Positions 40,634-49,778 are shown, numbered from the stretch's first letter. The stretch: DNA of 64,000 nucleotides from Candidatus Limiplasma pullicola (GCA_018710985.1 DVIV01000064.1:1-64000), one strand, 5' to 3'. The notes: generated by a model not told the origin, from the letters alone. Translations and numbers: made by a program.

Positions 40634-43063
40634 ATGAAGGAGATCAACGGTACCATCACGCTTGCCTATGTAGAGGAGGACAACAGGCAGCGCGTCATTT
40701 TCCGCGTCATACCGCTTTGTACCCGCGAGGGGAACGTTTTTCACGGCGGCGCGGACGATTTTCCCGACGAGGGCAGCCTGCGCATCGTGCCGGATAAGCG
40801 CGAGCAGAGCACTTTTAAGGAAAGAATGCGCGAGGCCGGCGGCCTGTGCGCCATCCAGCTCGCCAGCGAAGGCAAGGAACTGATGAAGGTTCGGCAGAAC
40901 CGCAACTACGCCCCCGATGAGGGAGAACGCAACCAGTACGCGATTTATTCGGATGTGATCTGCGAGCTGGCCGAGGACGGCTGCTTCGAGGTGGTGGAAC
41001 CGGGTACCGACGCTTCCCAGGCCCTTACGGCAAAGGTGCTTCTGCATAAGGACAAAATGCTATACGGCCCCGTGGAAAAGGAACAGGCGCTGACGACGGC
41101 GGTGGAAGGGCTGAAGCCCTTTGGCAACGACCGCTTTTTGCTGCATACGGTGGAAACGCCCGCCCTGGGCCGGCACAGCATTTACTGGGACCCGGAGGCG
41201 ACCCTGAACTGGCGGCAGCGCCGCAACAGCCTGCGGCGCAAGGATAAGGAGCGCGCCGCCGCGACGGAGGAGGAAAAGGCCAAGAAAGCCGAGCCCAAGG
41301 CCAAGTCCGAAGAGAAGCCCGAGAAGCCCCGCAAGGAAAAGCCTGAAACCGCGCCCAAGGCGGAGACAAAGCCGGAAAAGCCCGCCAGGCAGGACCCGCA
41401 TACCCGCCGGGTGGAGCGCGCCGCCGAGATCGCGCGCCAGGAAGAGGAGCAAAAGGCGCGCGAGGCCGAGACGGCCGGTGCGCGGCAGCCTGCTGCGGAA
41501 GAAGCGGAGGAGGCGCTGCCCATCGGCGCGCGACTGGATATTCTGGACAGCGAGCTGCCCTTTGAGCAGCAGATTTCCCGCCTGGCCCAGCCCCTCAGCG
41601 AGAGCGCCAACCGCCTGACGAATGACGCTCCCGCGCCGGAGGAGGAAGTCCCCCAGGCCGTGGCGCGCTTTTCGGGAACGCCGCTGGTCGGCACGGGGGA
41701 GAAAATCGTTCGTACGCGCCGCCGTCCGGAGAGCATGCATCATGTGGTGGAGCGCCAGATGCGCGGTCAGCGGGACGAAATCATGGGGGAGGAGCTGGGC
41801 AGCGGAACCTATGGCCTGGTGGAAAACCCCATCGAAAGCCTGCGCACCTGCATGGAATACGTCTGGCAGAACGCCGACATGCGCCAGCAGGCCATGGACA
41901 TGCTGATGGAAAATGAGGCGTTCACCACGGATGTCGCCGCCGCGCTGCGCCGGGGCGGAATCAACCTCAACGCTGCCGCGGCCGCCCGCGAGCAGCTGGC
42001 CGAGATTGAGGCCGATCGCCTCAGCCTGCTGATGCAGCTGGAGACGGCCAAGGAGAACGAAAAGAAGTTCCGTGAAGAAGTGATCGCCAAGCTTTCGCAG
42101 AAGCGCCGGGATGAGGCGGAACGCCTGAAAAAAGAGGTGGACCAGCTTTCGCGCCAGCGCGAGACGCTCTTGGAGCAATCCCGCGCGCTCAGCACCGAAA
42201 ACGCCTCCCGCCTCATCGACTTTATCGCCGGGCAGATGAGCTGCCTGAGCGGCGCGGGGGAGCAGCGGGTGCTGCTTTCGCCCGTGATCGGGCACACCTA
42301 CACCCAACAGGAGCTGGCCGAGCAGCTGCGCGTGCACATGAACGACAGCGGATTCAGCATCAGCGATGACGAGGCCGTGAGCCTGCTGATCAATTTCTCG
42401 CTCTATGACGCGCTGTGCTTCCGCGCCCGCACCATCACCGATGCGCAGCTTTTTGCCGAAGTGCTGCTGGAGAGCTTCGGACTCAAGAGCGTATCGGCCA
42501 CGGTTTGCCCCGGCGCCTACGTGGAGATGATCAGCCTGCTGCCCGAGGACGGCCGGCGGACCCCCACCGTGACCGTGCAGCCCCTTGGCACCGAAACCAT
42601 GACCGTCTACGGCCACAAGACCCTGTTCCTCACGGATGAAAGCGCCATGCCCGAACCCGACCGCCTGCTGCCGTATCCGGTGATCAGCGTGCCGGCCATG
42701 TTCAAGCGCGGCTTTGGCCGCGCGGCGCAGTGGCAGCCCGTGGAGGCGGCTTCGCTGGAGTCGTTTACCGCCATCCGCGCCGATTCGCACCCCATGCTCA
42801 GCGACGCCGAAAAATGGTTCACCGACCTCAAGCGCGTGCTTTCCCAGGCGGAACTCGTGCTTCCGGACGCGATGGCCGTCGGCATGCGGCGCTTCATCGA
42901 AGTGGCCTCGCGCAAGGTGCGCGGCGGTTTCCTGGCGGCGGCCGATATGGCGGCCAGCAACTGGGTGGTGCCGCTGCTGACGCTCAGCGGCTGCGATACC
43001 GCGAAGGTGGCCGACGCACTGGCCGGCCTGCCCCGTACGATGGACCTGCTGGGCATCCGTTGA
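40634..43063 (+). CDS. unknown 809-aa protein with charged linker and coiled coil
   Basis: I do not recognise the family. An N-terminal globular region (about 1-190) is followed by a Lys/Glu/Pro/Ala-rich disordered linker (about 195-275), a middle region, a predicted coiled coil around residues 455-525 (REQLAEIEADRLSLLMQLETAKENEKKFREE), and a C-terminal globular region of about 280 residues. No signal peptide, membrane helix or nucleotide-binding motif is visible, so it is probably a cytoplasmic structural or scaffold protein. An AAGGGG ribosome site is present. It is 27 bases ahead of the small FakA-like gene. Confidence 0.72.
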   Translation: MKEINGTITLAYVEEDNRQRVIFRVIPLCTREGNVFHGGADDFPDEGSLRIVPDKREQSTFKERMREAGGLCAIQLASEGKELMKVRQNRNYAPDEGERNQYAIYSDVICELAEDGCFEVVEPGTDASQALTAKVLLHKDKMLYGPVEKEQALTTAVEGLKPFGNDRFLLHTVETPALGRHSIYWDPEATLNWRQRRNSLRRKDKERAAATEEEKAKKAEPKAKSEEKPEKPRKEKPETAPKAETKPEKPARQDPHTRRVERAAEIARQEEEQKAREAETAGARQPAAEEAEEALPIGARLDILDSELPFEQQISRLAQPLSESANRLTNDAPAPEEEVPQAVARFSGTPLVGTGEKIVRTRRRPESMHHVVERQMRGQRDEIMGEELGSGTYGLVENPIESLRTCMEYVWQNADMRQQAMDMLMENEAFTTDVAAALRRGGINLNAAAAAREQLAEIEADRLSLLMQLETAKENEKKFREEVIAKLSQKRRDEAERLKKEVDQLSRQRETLLEQSRALSTENASRLIDFIAGQMSCLSGAGEQRVLLSPVIGHTYTQQELAEQLRVHMNDSGFSISDDEAVSLLINFSLYDALCFRARTITDAQLFAEVLLESFGLKSVSATVCPGAYVEMISLLPEDGRRTPTVTVQPLGTETMTVYGHKTLFLTDESAMPEPDRLLPYPVISVPAMFKRGFGRAAQWQPVEAASLESFTAIRADSHPMLSDAEKWFTDLKRVLSQAELVLPDAMAVGMRRFIEVASRKVRGGFLAAADMAASNWVVPLLTLSGCDTAKVADALAGLPRTMDLLGIR

Positions 43064-43090
43064 GAGCCCTGTGCAAAGGAGGAAAAACCC

Positions 43091-43342
43091 ATGCTGGAGT
43101 ACAAGTTCGATACCCAACTGCTGATCGAGGGAACGGGGCTGGACGAGGACAAGATCAACGATTATATCACCCGCAACATCAAGGGCGACTGTCTGCTGGC
43201 CGTGGGTGACGACGAGCTGATCAAGATCCACTACCACACCAACGAGCCTTGGCAGGTGCTGGAATACTGCGCCTCGCTGGGCGACATCCACGATATCGTG
43301 GTGGAGAACATGGAGCGCCAGTCCGCCGGGCTGGACGGCTGA
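43091..43342 (+). CDS. small stand-alone FakA/DAK-type domain protein, 83 aa
   Basis: The protein is almost entirely one motif block, IKGDCLLAVGDDELIKIHYHTNEPWQVLEYCASLGDIHDIVVENM. It resembles the part of fatty-acid kinase FakA and its DAK-phosphatase-like relatives that reads GDSLVVVGDDxxxKVHVHTxxPGxVLE. Here the kinase domain is absent. GGAGG precedes the ATG, and a terminator follows, so the short length is not an obvious truncation. It may be a regulatory or binding subunit of a FakA-type kinase encoded elsewhere. Confidence 0.75.
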   Translation: MLEYKFDTQLLIEGTGLDEDKINDYITRNIKGDCLLAVGDDELIKIHYHTNEPWQVLEYCASLGDIHDIVVENMERQSAGLDG

Positions 43343-43357
43343 AAAGCGAAAAACAGT

Positions 43358-43398
43358 GGAGCCGGAGCACATTGCGTGCTCCGGCTCCTTCGTTTTTC
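43358..43398. terminator. bidirectional terminator
   Basis: A perfect 13-bp stem (GGAGCCGGAGCAC and complement) with loop ATTGC has T-rich tracts on both strands, between convergent genes. Confidence 0.88.
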
Positions 43399-43406
43399 TT
43401 TTCGGA

Positions 43407-46205
43407 TCAGTAGGCGCTTGCCATGGCCTGCGTGAGCAGGGCCATGGCGCCGGCCACATCCGCCATGCCCGGGTTGCCGCTGGAAAGGATGCTTTCCAGC
43501 GAGGCCGCCGCATTCTGGATGTTGAGATAGGCGGCGGAGGAAGCGTCCATGGACCCCATCAGGTCATAGGCGCTTTGCAGAAGCTGCCGCGCGTCGGGCA
43601 CGAGCGAGTTCTCCGTGGACCCGTCGGTAAAGCCGACGTCGGCCCAGCCGCCTCCGGTGGAGGTTTCATAGCTGGTATGCAGCGTGCAGTAGCCCAGGTT
43701 GCTGGCCGTGCCTAGGTATTCGGCGATGACCGGGCCGTACTGGCTGTCGTTGACATAGGCGCTGAGCGGATGGCCGTTTGGAATGACGACCACGCCCGTG
43801 GTGGTGGTGCTGGGGCAGTATTCCGTCGCCAGCATGCCGGTCTGCGTGCAGGTGACCACGGACTGGTGCATCTGGCACGATACGGTGGGCACCGTGGGCT
43901 CGTACCAGTAATCGGTCACCACGCCGTAGCCCTTGCTGTCGTTGTAGCAGGCTTCGGTGGCCAGCTGGCCGCTCACGGCGCAGGTCGTCACCTTGACCAG
44001 CCCCAGGTCCTCGGGGTTGGCCTCGATGATGTCGCGGTCCTCCAACCCCTTGACCTCGTGAATCTTGGTCATGTAGCTCTTCCAGATGGGCAGCGCGCCG
44101 GAGCTGCCCGTGGTCTTGGAGGACAGGGGCTTGTAGTTGTCATGGCCCACCCAGATGGAACTGACGTACCAGCCCGTCATGCCCACGAAGGTGACGCCGC
44201 GCTGGTCGCTGTTGGTGCCGGTTTTGCCGGCTACGGTCTGTCCGCTGATCTTGGCGGCGGTGGCCGTGCCGCCGGAGACCACGTCCTTCATCATGTCCAC
44301 GATCATCCAGGCTGTGGACGGGCGGAACACCTGCCGGCGTTCCTGCTGGGCATGGCTGTCATAGACCACGTTGCCGGCGCTGTCCGAGATGCCCAGGAAG
44401 GAAATCGGCTCCTGATAGACACCCCCGTTGCCAAGGACCCCGAAAGCTACGGCCAGCTGCACCGGGGTGATGCCGCTGGAGCCCAGCGACAGGCCGAAGG
44501 GCGTTGCGTCGATGTTGTCGCGGTCCACCCCCATGCGCAGGAGGAAGTCCACCGACCGGTCCACGCCGACCATGGTCAGAAGCGTCTGGGCTGCGGCCAC
44601 GTTATGGCTGCGCTTCATGCCGTTGCGCAGGGTTTCGGGGCCTACGTAATCGCCTCCGCCATAGTTTTTCGGCCAGGTGTCCTTGCCGTCCGAACCGGTC
44701 CATCCGCTGATGGGCACGGGGATGTTATAGACGACGCTGGCAGGGGAGTAGCCCATCTCCAGCGCGGGCGCATAGACGGCAATGGGCTTGATGGCGGAGC
44801 CGACAGGCATCTTCATGTCCGTGGCCCGGTTGAGCGTCTTGCGGGCGGTGGGCCGCGTGCGCGAGCCCACGATGGCCTTCAGCTCGCCCGTGCGGTAGTC
44901 CAACACCACCGCTGCGGCCTGCGGCTGCACGATCTCGTCATAGGTGCCGTCGTAGTTGAGGGTGCGGTAGACCTTGTCGCTGGGGTCGCGCAGGGCGGGA
45001 TAGCTGTCCCACGTCTCCAGCGTTTCCTCCACGATCTCCTGAATCTCGGTGTCGATGGCCAGCGTCACGTGGTAGCCGCCGGTGCGCAGCTCGTTTTCCA
45101 TCTTGCTGCGGTTTTCGCTGGTATCCTCCAGTCCGTTGAGCTCAAGGAAGCAGTCCACGATGTCCTGCACGGCGTATTCCACATAATGGGCGTATTTGTA
45201 CATGCCGTCGCCCTCGGTGGTGGAGGTTTCCAGCACATGCGCGGTGGAGGGGTCCAGCGCCTCCTGATACTGCTGCTGGGTGATGAACTCGTTTTCATAC
45301 ATGCAGCGCAGCACATAGTCGGTGCGGTTGTTGGTGATGGCCTTGTAATCGGTGGTGTCGGAGGAACGGGTGTAGAAATTGCGGCGCGGGTTGTAGTAGT
45401 AGGGATTGTTGGTCAGCCCCGCGAGCATGGCGCACTCGCGCAGGGTCAGCTCGCTGAGCTCCTTGCCGAAATAGCCCTGCGCCGCCACCTGCACGCCGTA
45501 GTAGTTTTCACCCAGATAAATGGTGTTGAGATAGTATTCCAGAATTTGCAGCTTGGTGTATTTGGTCTCCAGCTGCATGGCCAGATAGGCCTCCTGAATC
45601 TTGCGCTTGTAGCTGAGCTCGTTGCTCAGCACCGTGTTTTTGATCAGCTGCTGGGTGATGGTCGAGCCGCCCTGCTGCGTACCGGAGACGAAGTTCTGGA
45701 TGAAGGAGCCGATGATGCGCTTGATGTCAATGCCGTTGTGGGTATAAAAGCGGGCATCCTCCACGGCGACAAAGGCATTTCGCAGGTTTTCCGGCATGAG
45801 GGAGATATTGACCATGATGCGGTTTTCGGTGCCCTTGTAATCGGTGATCACATTGCCCTGGGCATCGTAGAGAAAGCTGGTCTTGTCCTGGTCATCCAGA
45901 AGGGTCAGGTCCAGCGTGGGGGCGGTTTCCATATATCCCTTGGCAATGCCGACCACCGCGCCCGCCAGTGCCAGCCCGCACAGCACGATGAGCAGCGCCG
46001 TCAGGCGCACGGCGTTGACCAGCACCGACAGCACAAAATTGGGCTTGGTCAGCCTGGGTTTGAATATGGTGCGCTTGCGGGGCGCGTCCTCTTCCTGAGG
46101 CGGATGGTAGGCGGGATCGCTCTCCCAGCCCTCCTCATAGGAGTCGCCGCCGCTCTGTTCATAGGGCTTGGGCTGGCCGTCATACGGCTCGTTGGAATGA
46201 TACAA
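43407..46205 (-). CDS. class A penicillin-binding protein (PBP1A type)
   Basis: This 932-aa bifunctional enzyme polymerises and cross-links peptidoglycan. A cytoplasmic acidic N-terminus is followed by one membrane helix (NAVRLTALLIVLCGLALAGAV). The glycosyltransferase domain has VEDARFYTHNGID and GGSTITQQLIKN. The transpeptidase domain has SxxK in GSAIKP, SxN in RSHN, and KTG in AGKTGTNSD. The C-terminal extension contains several paired cysteines (CAVSGQLATEAC, CQMHQSVVTC). No in-frame ATG fits; TTG 46205 follows GGGAGGG and begins YHSNEPYDG. It is divergent from yunB. Confidence 0.93.
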   Translation of the reverse strand: MYHSNEPYDGQPKPYEQSGGDSYEEGWESDPAYHPPQEEDAPRKRTIFKPRLTKPNFVLSVLVNAVRLTALLIVLCGLALAGAVVGIAKGYMETAPTLDLTLLDDQDKTSFLYDAQGNVITDYKGTENRIMVNISLMPENLRNAFVAVEDARFYTHNGIDIKRIIGSFIQNFVSGTQQGGSTITQQLIKNTVLSNELSYKRKIQEAYLAMQLETKYTKLQILEYYLNTIYLGENYYGVQVAAQGYFGKELSELTLRECAMLAGLTNNPYYYNPRRNFYTRSSDTTDYKAITNNRTDYVLRCMYENEFITQQQYQEALDPSTAHVLETSTTEGDGMYKYAHYVEYAVQDIVDCFLELNGLEDTSENRSKMENELRTGGYHVTLAIDTEIQEIVEETLETWDSYPALRDPSDKVYRTLNYDGTYDEIVQPQAAAVVLDYRTGELKAIVGSRTRPTARKTLNRATDMKMPVGSAIKPIAVYAPALEMGYSPASVVYNIPVPISGWTGSDGKDTWPKNYGGGDYVGPETLRNGMKRSHNVAAAQTLLTMVGVDRSVDFLLRMGVDRDNIDATPFGLSLGSSGITPVQLAVAFGVLGNGGVYQEPISFLGISDSAGNVVYDSHAQQERRQVFRPSTAWMIVDMMKDVVSGGTATAAKISGQTVAGKTGTNSDQRGVTFVGMTGWYVSSIWVGHDNYKPLSSKTTGSSGALPIWKSYMTKIHEVKGLEDRDIIEANPEDLGLVKVTTCAVSGQLATEACYNDSKGYGVVTDYWYEPTVPTVSCQMHQSVVTCTQTGMLATEYCPSTTTTGVVVIPNGHPLSAYVNDSQYGPVIAEYLGTASNLGYCTLHTSYETSTGGGWADVGFTDGSTENSLVPDARQLLQSAYDLMGSMDASSAAYLNIQNAAASLESILSSGNPGMADVAGAMALLTQAMASAY

Positions 46206-46247
46206 GGCGTTCCCTCCCGAAAAGCATAAGGCGTTGATCCGCCTTTC

Positions 46248-46256
46248 ATTATAGCA
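46248..46256 (-). promoter_or_regulatory. extended -10 promoter (TGCTATAAT) for the PBP gene
   Basis: A perfect -10 hexamer with a TGN extension on the minus strand, 43 bases ahead of the TTG start. No clear -35 is visible. Confidence 0.55.
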
Positions 46257-46363
46257 TACCTGAGGCGGACGCGCCATAGCGCCCCTGTAACAATCGGCCG
46301 GAACGCGGCGGGTTGTTTTTCAGGCGCGCCGCGCATATCCATGCAACGAAAGGAGGGGGTGAA

Positions 46364-47020
46364 TTGGCTGCATGCGCGCGCAAAAAAAGCGGCAGGCTGC
46401 GCTGGCTGATCCTGGTCATCCTGCTGCTTGCGGCAGGGGTGATCGCCATGGAGCAGAACCTCAGCCAGACCATGCTGGACATGGCCTTTGCCCGTGCCTA
46501 TTCAATGGCCGTGGAAACCATCAACCGCGCGGTGAAGCAGGCCATGGCCCAGGGCGTCACCTATGAGGAGCTGATCGACGCGCAGATGGACGCCCAGGGC
46601 CGCGTATCCATGCTCAGGGCCAACACCATGCGCATGAACGAGCTGGCTTCGCAGACCGCATTGCTGGCCGAGCGGGAGCTGGGCAGCGCGGAAAACCAGG
46701 TGGTGGAAATTCCGCTGGGCGCGGCGTTGGGCGTGAGCTTCCTGTCGGGCTTTGGCCCGCGGCTGGAGGTGCAGATCCTGCCTGTGGGCGCCGTCCACAC
46801 CAGCTTTGACACCGAGTTCGAAACCGCCGGCATCAACCAGACCCGGCACAAGATCTTCCTCAACCTGCGCGCCACCGTGAGCCTCATCGTGCCCACGGGC
46901 TCGCAGCTGGTGGAGGTGACCAGCACCGTGCCCATCGCGGAAAGCATCATCGTCGGAGAGGTGCCGGAGAGCTTCGTGGATGTCAACAACGAGGAGGATA
47001 TGCTCAACCTCATTCCCTGA
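46364..47020 (+). CDS. yunB: sporulation protein YunB-like
   Basis: This 218-aa protein has one N-terminal membrane helix (LRWLILVILLLAAGVIAM) and then an extracellular or intermembrane domain. MLRANTMRMNELASQTALLAE, VEIPLGAALGVSFLSGFGPRL and INQTRHKIFLNLRATVSLIVP are typical of YunB, a mother-cell sporulation protein of unknown biochemical role. It starts with TTG 46364 directly after AGGAGGGGGTG. The ORF track begins too early, inside the intergenic region. I could not identify a sigma-E promoter with confidence. Confidence 0.85.
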   Translation: MAACARKKSGRLRWLILVILLLAAGVIAMEQNLSQTMLDMAFARAYSMAVETINRAVKQAMAQGVTYEELIDAQMDAQGRVSMLRANTMRMNELASQTALLAERELGSAENQVVEIPLGAALGVSFLSGFGPRLEVQILPVGAVHTSFDTEFETAGINQTRHKIFLNLRATVSLIVPTGSQLVEVTSTVPIAESIIVGEVPESFVDVNNEEDMLNLIP

Positions 47021-47107
47021 CGGTTGCGCAAACCGCGCGCCTTTTTCGTTGCGCGGGCGCGTCCCGCCGCGGTTTTCTGCGAAAAAAGCCGGAAGTGCCC
47101 GCGCCGC

Positions 47108-47136
47108 TTGACAGCCGGGCGCTTTTGCAATAAAAT
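47108..47136 (+). promoter_or_regulatory. strong promoter, TTGACA-17-TAAAAT
   Basis: A perfect -35, ideal spacing and a 5/6 -10 box lie about 140 bases before the surface-protein start. The leader it creates contains paired segments TTTCCA/TGGAAA (47157-47162, 47192-47197) enclosing GCGG/CCGC. I could not match the leader to a known riboswitch. Confidence 0.8.
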
Positions 47137-47245
47137 ATCATGGAAGAACCATAGAGTTTCCAGAAGTATGCGGAATCAGCAGACCGCCGTATGGAAAGAA
47201 TGACCATAGGCGCGTCCGTACCAATAAGCCGTCGGCTTGCCGAAG

Positions 47246-47280
47246 GGAGGAAGGGCGGATTCATCCGCCCAACATGCATG
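47246..47280 (+). promoter_or_regulatory. hairpin between Shine-Dalgarno and start codon
   Basis: The only strong ribosome site (GGGAGG, 47245-47250) is 27 bases from the ATG at 47278, too far for normal use. A perfect 7-bp hairpin GGGCGGA-TTCA-TCCGCCC (47253-47270) lies between them. If it folds, the effective spacing falls to about 9 bases, which would be ideal. Confidence 0.55.
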
Positions 47281-49632
47281 ACAAAACGCAAGGGACTGAT
47301 CCTGTGCCTGGTGTTTGCGGCGCTGTTGCTGCTCGCGGGGGTCGCCGCCGCGTCCGAGGTAGACCCCATCGTATGCAGCATGGAGCTGGACCCCAATAAG
47401 CTGGCCGGCCCCGGCACGGTCAACGTGACCATCACCATCTCCAATTCGGGCAATACCGATTTGAAGGACCCGGTCGTGCTGTACGACCCCGCGGCGCAGA
47501 TTGTATCCGACTTCGGCACCAACGGCGCGGTGCTGCTCAAGGCGGGCGAAAGCGCCACCTGGACCGGCACCTATGACGTCAACGACCGCACGCTGGAAAA
47601 CGGCGCCGTGGTTTACTTTGTCAAATACACCCTCTATAAGGACAGCGGCGAGGCCGTGGACCAGAGCCAGCCCATCCGCGCGGCCATTTCGCTGCAGACG
47701 GCCGAAACCGATATCGAGGTCAAACGCACCATCAGCCCCACCGTGGCCGGAGAGGACCAGGAGGTGGTCGTGCGCTATGACATCACCAACAGCGGCACCG
47801 TCAACCTCACGGATGTCACCATCCAGGAAAACAAGGATATCCATAAGGAAAAGCAGACCATTCCGCTGCTGGAGCCCGGCAAGACCGCCGAGGTGCGCTA
47901 CACCGTCACCATGGGCAAGAAGGACCTGACCAGCGGCGCCACCATTACCTATCAATCCGAAACCGAAAGCAAAACCCAGACCTACACCGTTGAAAACCAG
48001 ACCATTACCTACGGCGAATCGTCGCTGACGGCCAAGCTGACCAGCGATGTCAAGGGCGTGGTGGAAAACGGCACCGTCACCCTCACGCTGGAGCTGGAAA
48101 ACACCGGCAATGTGGATTACAGCGACCTGCGCGTGACGGACCCCTCCCTGGGCGACGTATTTACCAACCAGCAGCTCAAGGCCGGCGAAAGCCTGACGCT
48201 GGAGAAGGAAATCACCGTGCCCGCAACGGCGGAGTATCAGTTCACCGTCACCGCCACCGATGAGGGCGGGTCAGAGATGTCCGTGGTGACCGAGCCGCTC
48301 ACGGTGACGGCCGTGGCACCCGAGGATGCGCTGAACCTGACCGTGACCGCAACCGCCGACCGCACCGAGGTCTTCGAGCAGCCGGGCCTGGTGCGCTTCA
48401 CGCTGGAGATCGCCAACACCAGCCAGGTGGATGCCACCGACGTGGTGGTGTCCCATGGCGAAACGGAGATTTACACCTTCGCGAGCATCCCCGCGGGCGA
48501 AACCCGCACCCTGTCGCGCGATACGGCGCTGTCCATGGCGGGTAAGTTCCGCTTTACCGTCACCGCCAAGGACCCCCTGGAAAGCACCCTGACCTTTGAA
48601 AGCAATGAAATTCAGATCGCCTTCTCGGTGCCTACGCCCGCACCCGCGACCCCCACGCCGCCGCCCGAACCCACGCCGGACCCCACCTTCAGCCCGGCCA
48701 CGGTGCCGCCGATCACCGATCCCAGCGTGGGCGCGGTGCCCAAGACCATCCAGAGCATTCTGCTGCCCGTGCTGATTCTGGCTGGCCTGCTGCTGGTGGC
48801 CTCCTGCGTGCTGCTGCTTGTCGCCACCAAGCGCAGGGCGGATCAGCGCAAGGCCAGCAAGTCGGCCATTGACCAGCTGGAGCGCGCCAAGCGGCGCGAC
48901 TATGTCACCCCCGCCGAGGAGGAGGAGCCCGAACAGACCGAAGAGGAAACTGTGACCGTCGAATCCAGTGCGCTGGATGAGGATGACCAGGAGGACCTCG
49001 AGCTGCCGCACATGAAGTACGCCCGCAGCGCCAGCCAGCCCGCGCCCGTGGAAGGTGAGGAGCAGGAAGACTATTCCGCCATTCGCGGCGGCCTGTATGA
49101 CAAGGAGCTGGCTACCGCGGCACCTGCCGGAGAAAGCGACGCAGAGGCGGAGCAGGAGAAGCCGGATGCGCCGAAGCAGGAAGCGGCGGAGAGCGGAGAC
49201 GCGGCGCAGGAGGAGAGCGCGGCACCTTACGACGACGGCATGGCCTATGAGGATGCCGCAGCGCAGGACGGCGGCTACGAGACCGTCGGTTACGACGACG
49301 GCGCTTACAGCGGGGAACCCGCCGACTATGACGATGGCGCCTATGAAGGCGATTATTACGGCGATGAAGCGTCCTACGACGATGAAGCCTATGATGACGG
49401 AACCGGTTATGACACCGGGGAAGCACCCTATGACGACGGTACCGGCGATGGTTTTGCCGGGGACGGGCAGGCCTATGACGATGGGTATGACGGATCGGAC
49501 GGGTATGTCTCCGATGAACAGGAGACGGGTTCGCAGCCGGCATACGATGACAGCGCTTTCCGCCGTCCTGCCGGTGAAGCGGAGCCTGCGGGCCGCCGCC
49601 GCCGCAGCCGGGGCCGCCGGTTGGATTCCTGA
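47278..49632 (+). CDS. large surface protein with DUF11/CARDB-like repeats and Tyr-Asp-rich tail
   Basis: The 784-aa protein has a signal peptide (MTKRKGLILCLVFAALLLLAGVAAA), then four Ig-like/DUF11-type repeats (residues about 30-440) with VTITISNSGNTDL, VRYDITNSGTVNL, LTLELENTGNVDY and FTLEIANTSQVDA. A Thr/Pro stalk (PAPATPTPPPEPTPDP) leads to one membrane helix (LLPVLILAGLLLVASCVLLLV, about 495). The cytoplasmic tail of about 265 residues is acidic, with many YDDG-type repeats, ending in a short RRRRSRGRR stretch. It is probably a structural or adhesion protein whose tail has an unknown intracellular role. Confidence 0.8.
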   Translation: MTKRKGLILCLVFAALLLLAGVAAASEVDPIVCSMELDPNKLAGPGTVNVTITISNSGNTDLKDPVVLYDPAAQIVSDFGTNGAVLLKAGESATWTGTYDVNDRTLENGAVVYFVKYTLYKDSGEAVDQSQPIRAAISLQTAETDIEVKRTISPTVAGEDQEVVVRYDITNSGTVNLTDVTIQENKDIHKEKQTIPLLEPGKTAEVRYTVTMGKKDLTSGATITYQSETESKTQTYTVENQTITYGESSLTAKLTSDVKGVVENGTVTLTLELENTGNVDYSDLRVTDPSLGDVFTNQQLKAGESLTLEKEITVPATAEYQFTVTATDEGGSEMSVVTEPLTVTAVAPEDALNLTVTATADRTEVFEQPGLVRFTLEIANTSQVDATDVVVSHGETEIYTFASIPAGETRTLSRDTALSMAGKFRFTVTAKDPLESTLTFESNEIQIAFSVPTPAPATPTPPPEPTPDPTFSPATVPPITDPSVGAVPKTIQSILLPVLILAGLLLVASCVLLLVATKRRADQRKASKSAIDQLERAKRRDYVTPAEEEEPEQTEEETVTVESSALDEDDQEDLELPHMKYARSASQPAPVEGEEQEDYSAIRGGLYDKELATAAPAGESDAEAEQEKPDAPKQEAAESGDAAQEESAAPYDDGMAYEDAAAQDGGYETVGYDDGAYSGEPADYDDGAYEGDYYGDEASYDDEAYDDGTGYDTGEAPYDDGTGDGFAGDGQAYDDGYDGSDGYVSDEQETGSQPAYDDSAFRRPAGEAEPAGRRRRSRGRRLDS

Positions 49633-49645
49633 CAGATGAGGCCTG

Positions 49646-49676
49646 GGGCCGTCCCGCCATTCCGGCGGGGCGGCCC
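49646..49676 (+). terminator. terminator after the surface protein
   Basis: A 13-bp stem with one G-T pair and the loop ATTCC is followed by an imperfect T-rich stretch (TATTGTATTT). Confidence 0.65.
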
Positions 49677-49723
49677 TATTGTATTTGCGCTGTTCAATGC
49701 GGCCCGCAAAGGCCAAAACCGCC

Positions 49724-49752
49724 TTGAAAACGGCCTGGAAATCGGGTATAAT
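49724..49752 (+). promoter_or_regulatory. promoter of the DUF2461 gene, TTGAAA-17-TATAAT
   Basis: A 5/6 -35 box and a perfect -10 box with 17-bp spacing lie 26 bases before the start codon. Confidence 0.8.
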
Positions 49753-49778
49753 ACTGGGAGAAAGGATGAGGTATACCG

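Noticed and set aside
43770-46229. 819-aa plus-strand ORF antisense to the PBP gene
   Set aside because: The minus-strand frame carries every class A PBP motif; this one is a Gly/Ala/Val/His-rich shadow.
47143-47245. Cyclic-di-GMP or other known riboswitch ahead of the surface protein
   Set aside because: I compared it by eye with GEMM-I, SAM, FMN, guanidine and ZTP consensus cores and found no convincing match, so I report only a structured leader.
49213-49590. Short tandem-like DNA repeats that could suggest a CRISPR array
   Set aside because: They are codon-level repeats of a YDDG-rich protein tail, with variable unit length and no spacers. No CRISPR array or cas gene is visible in the window.
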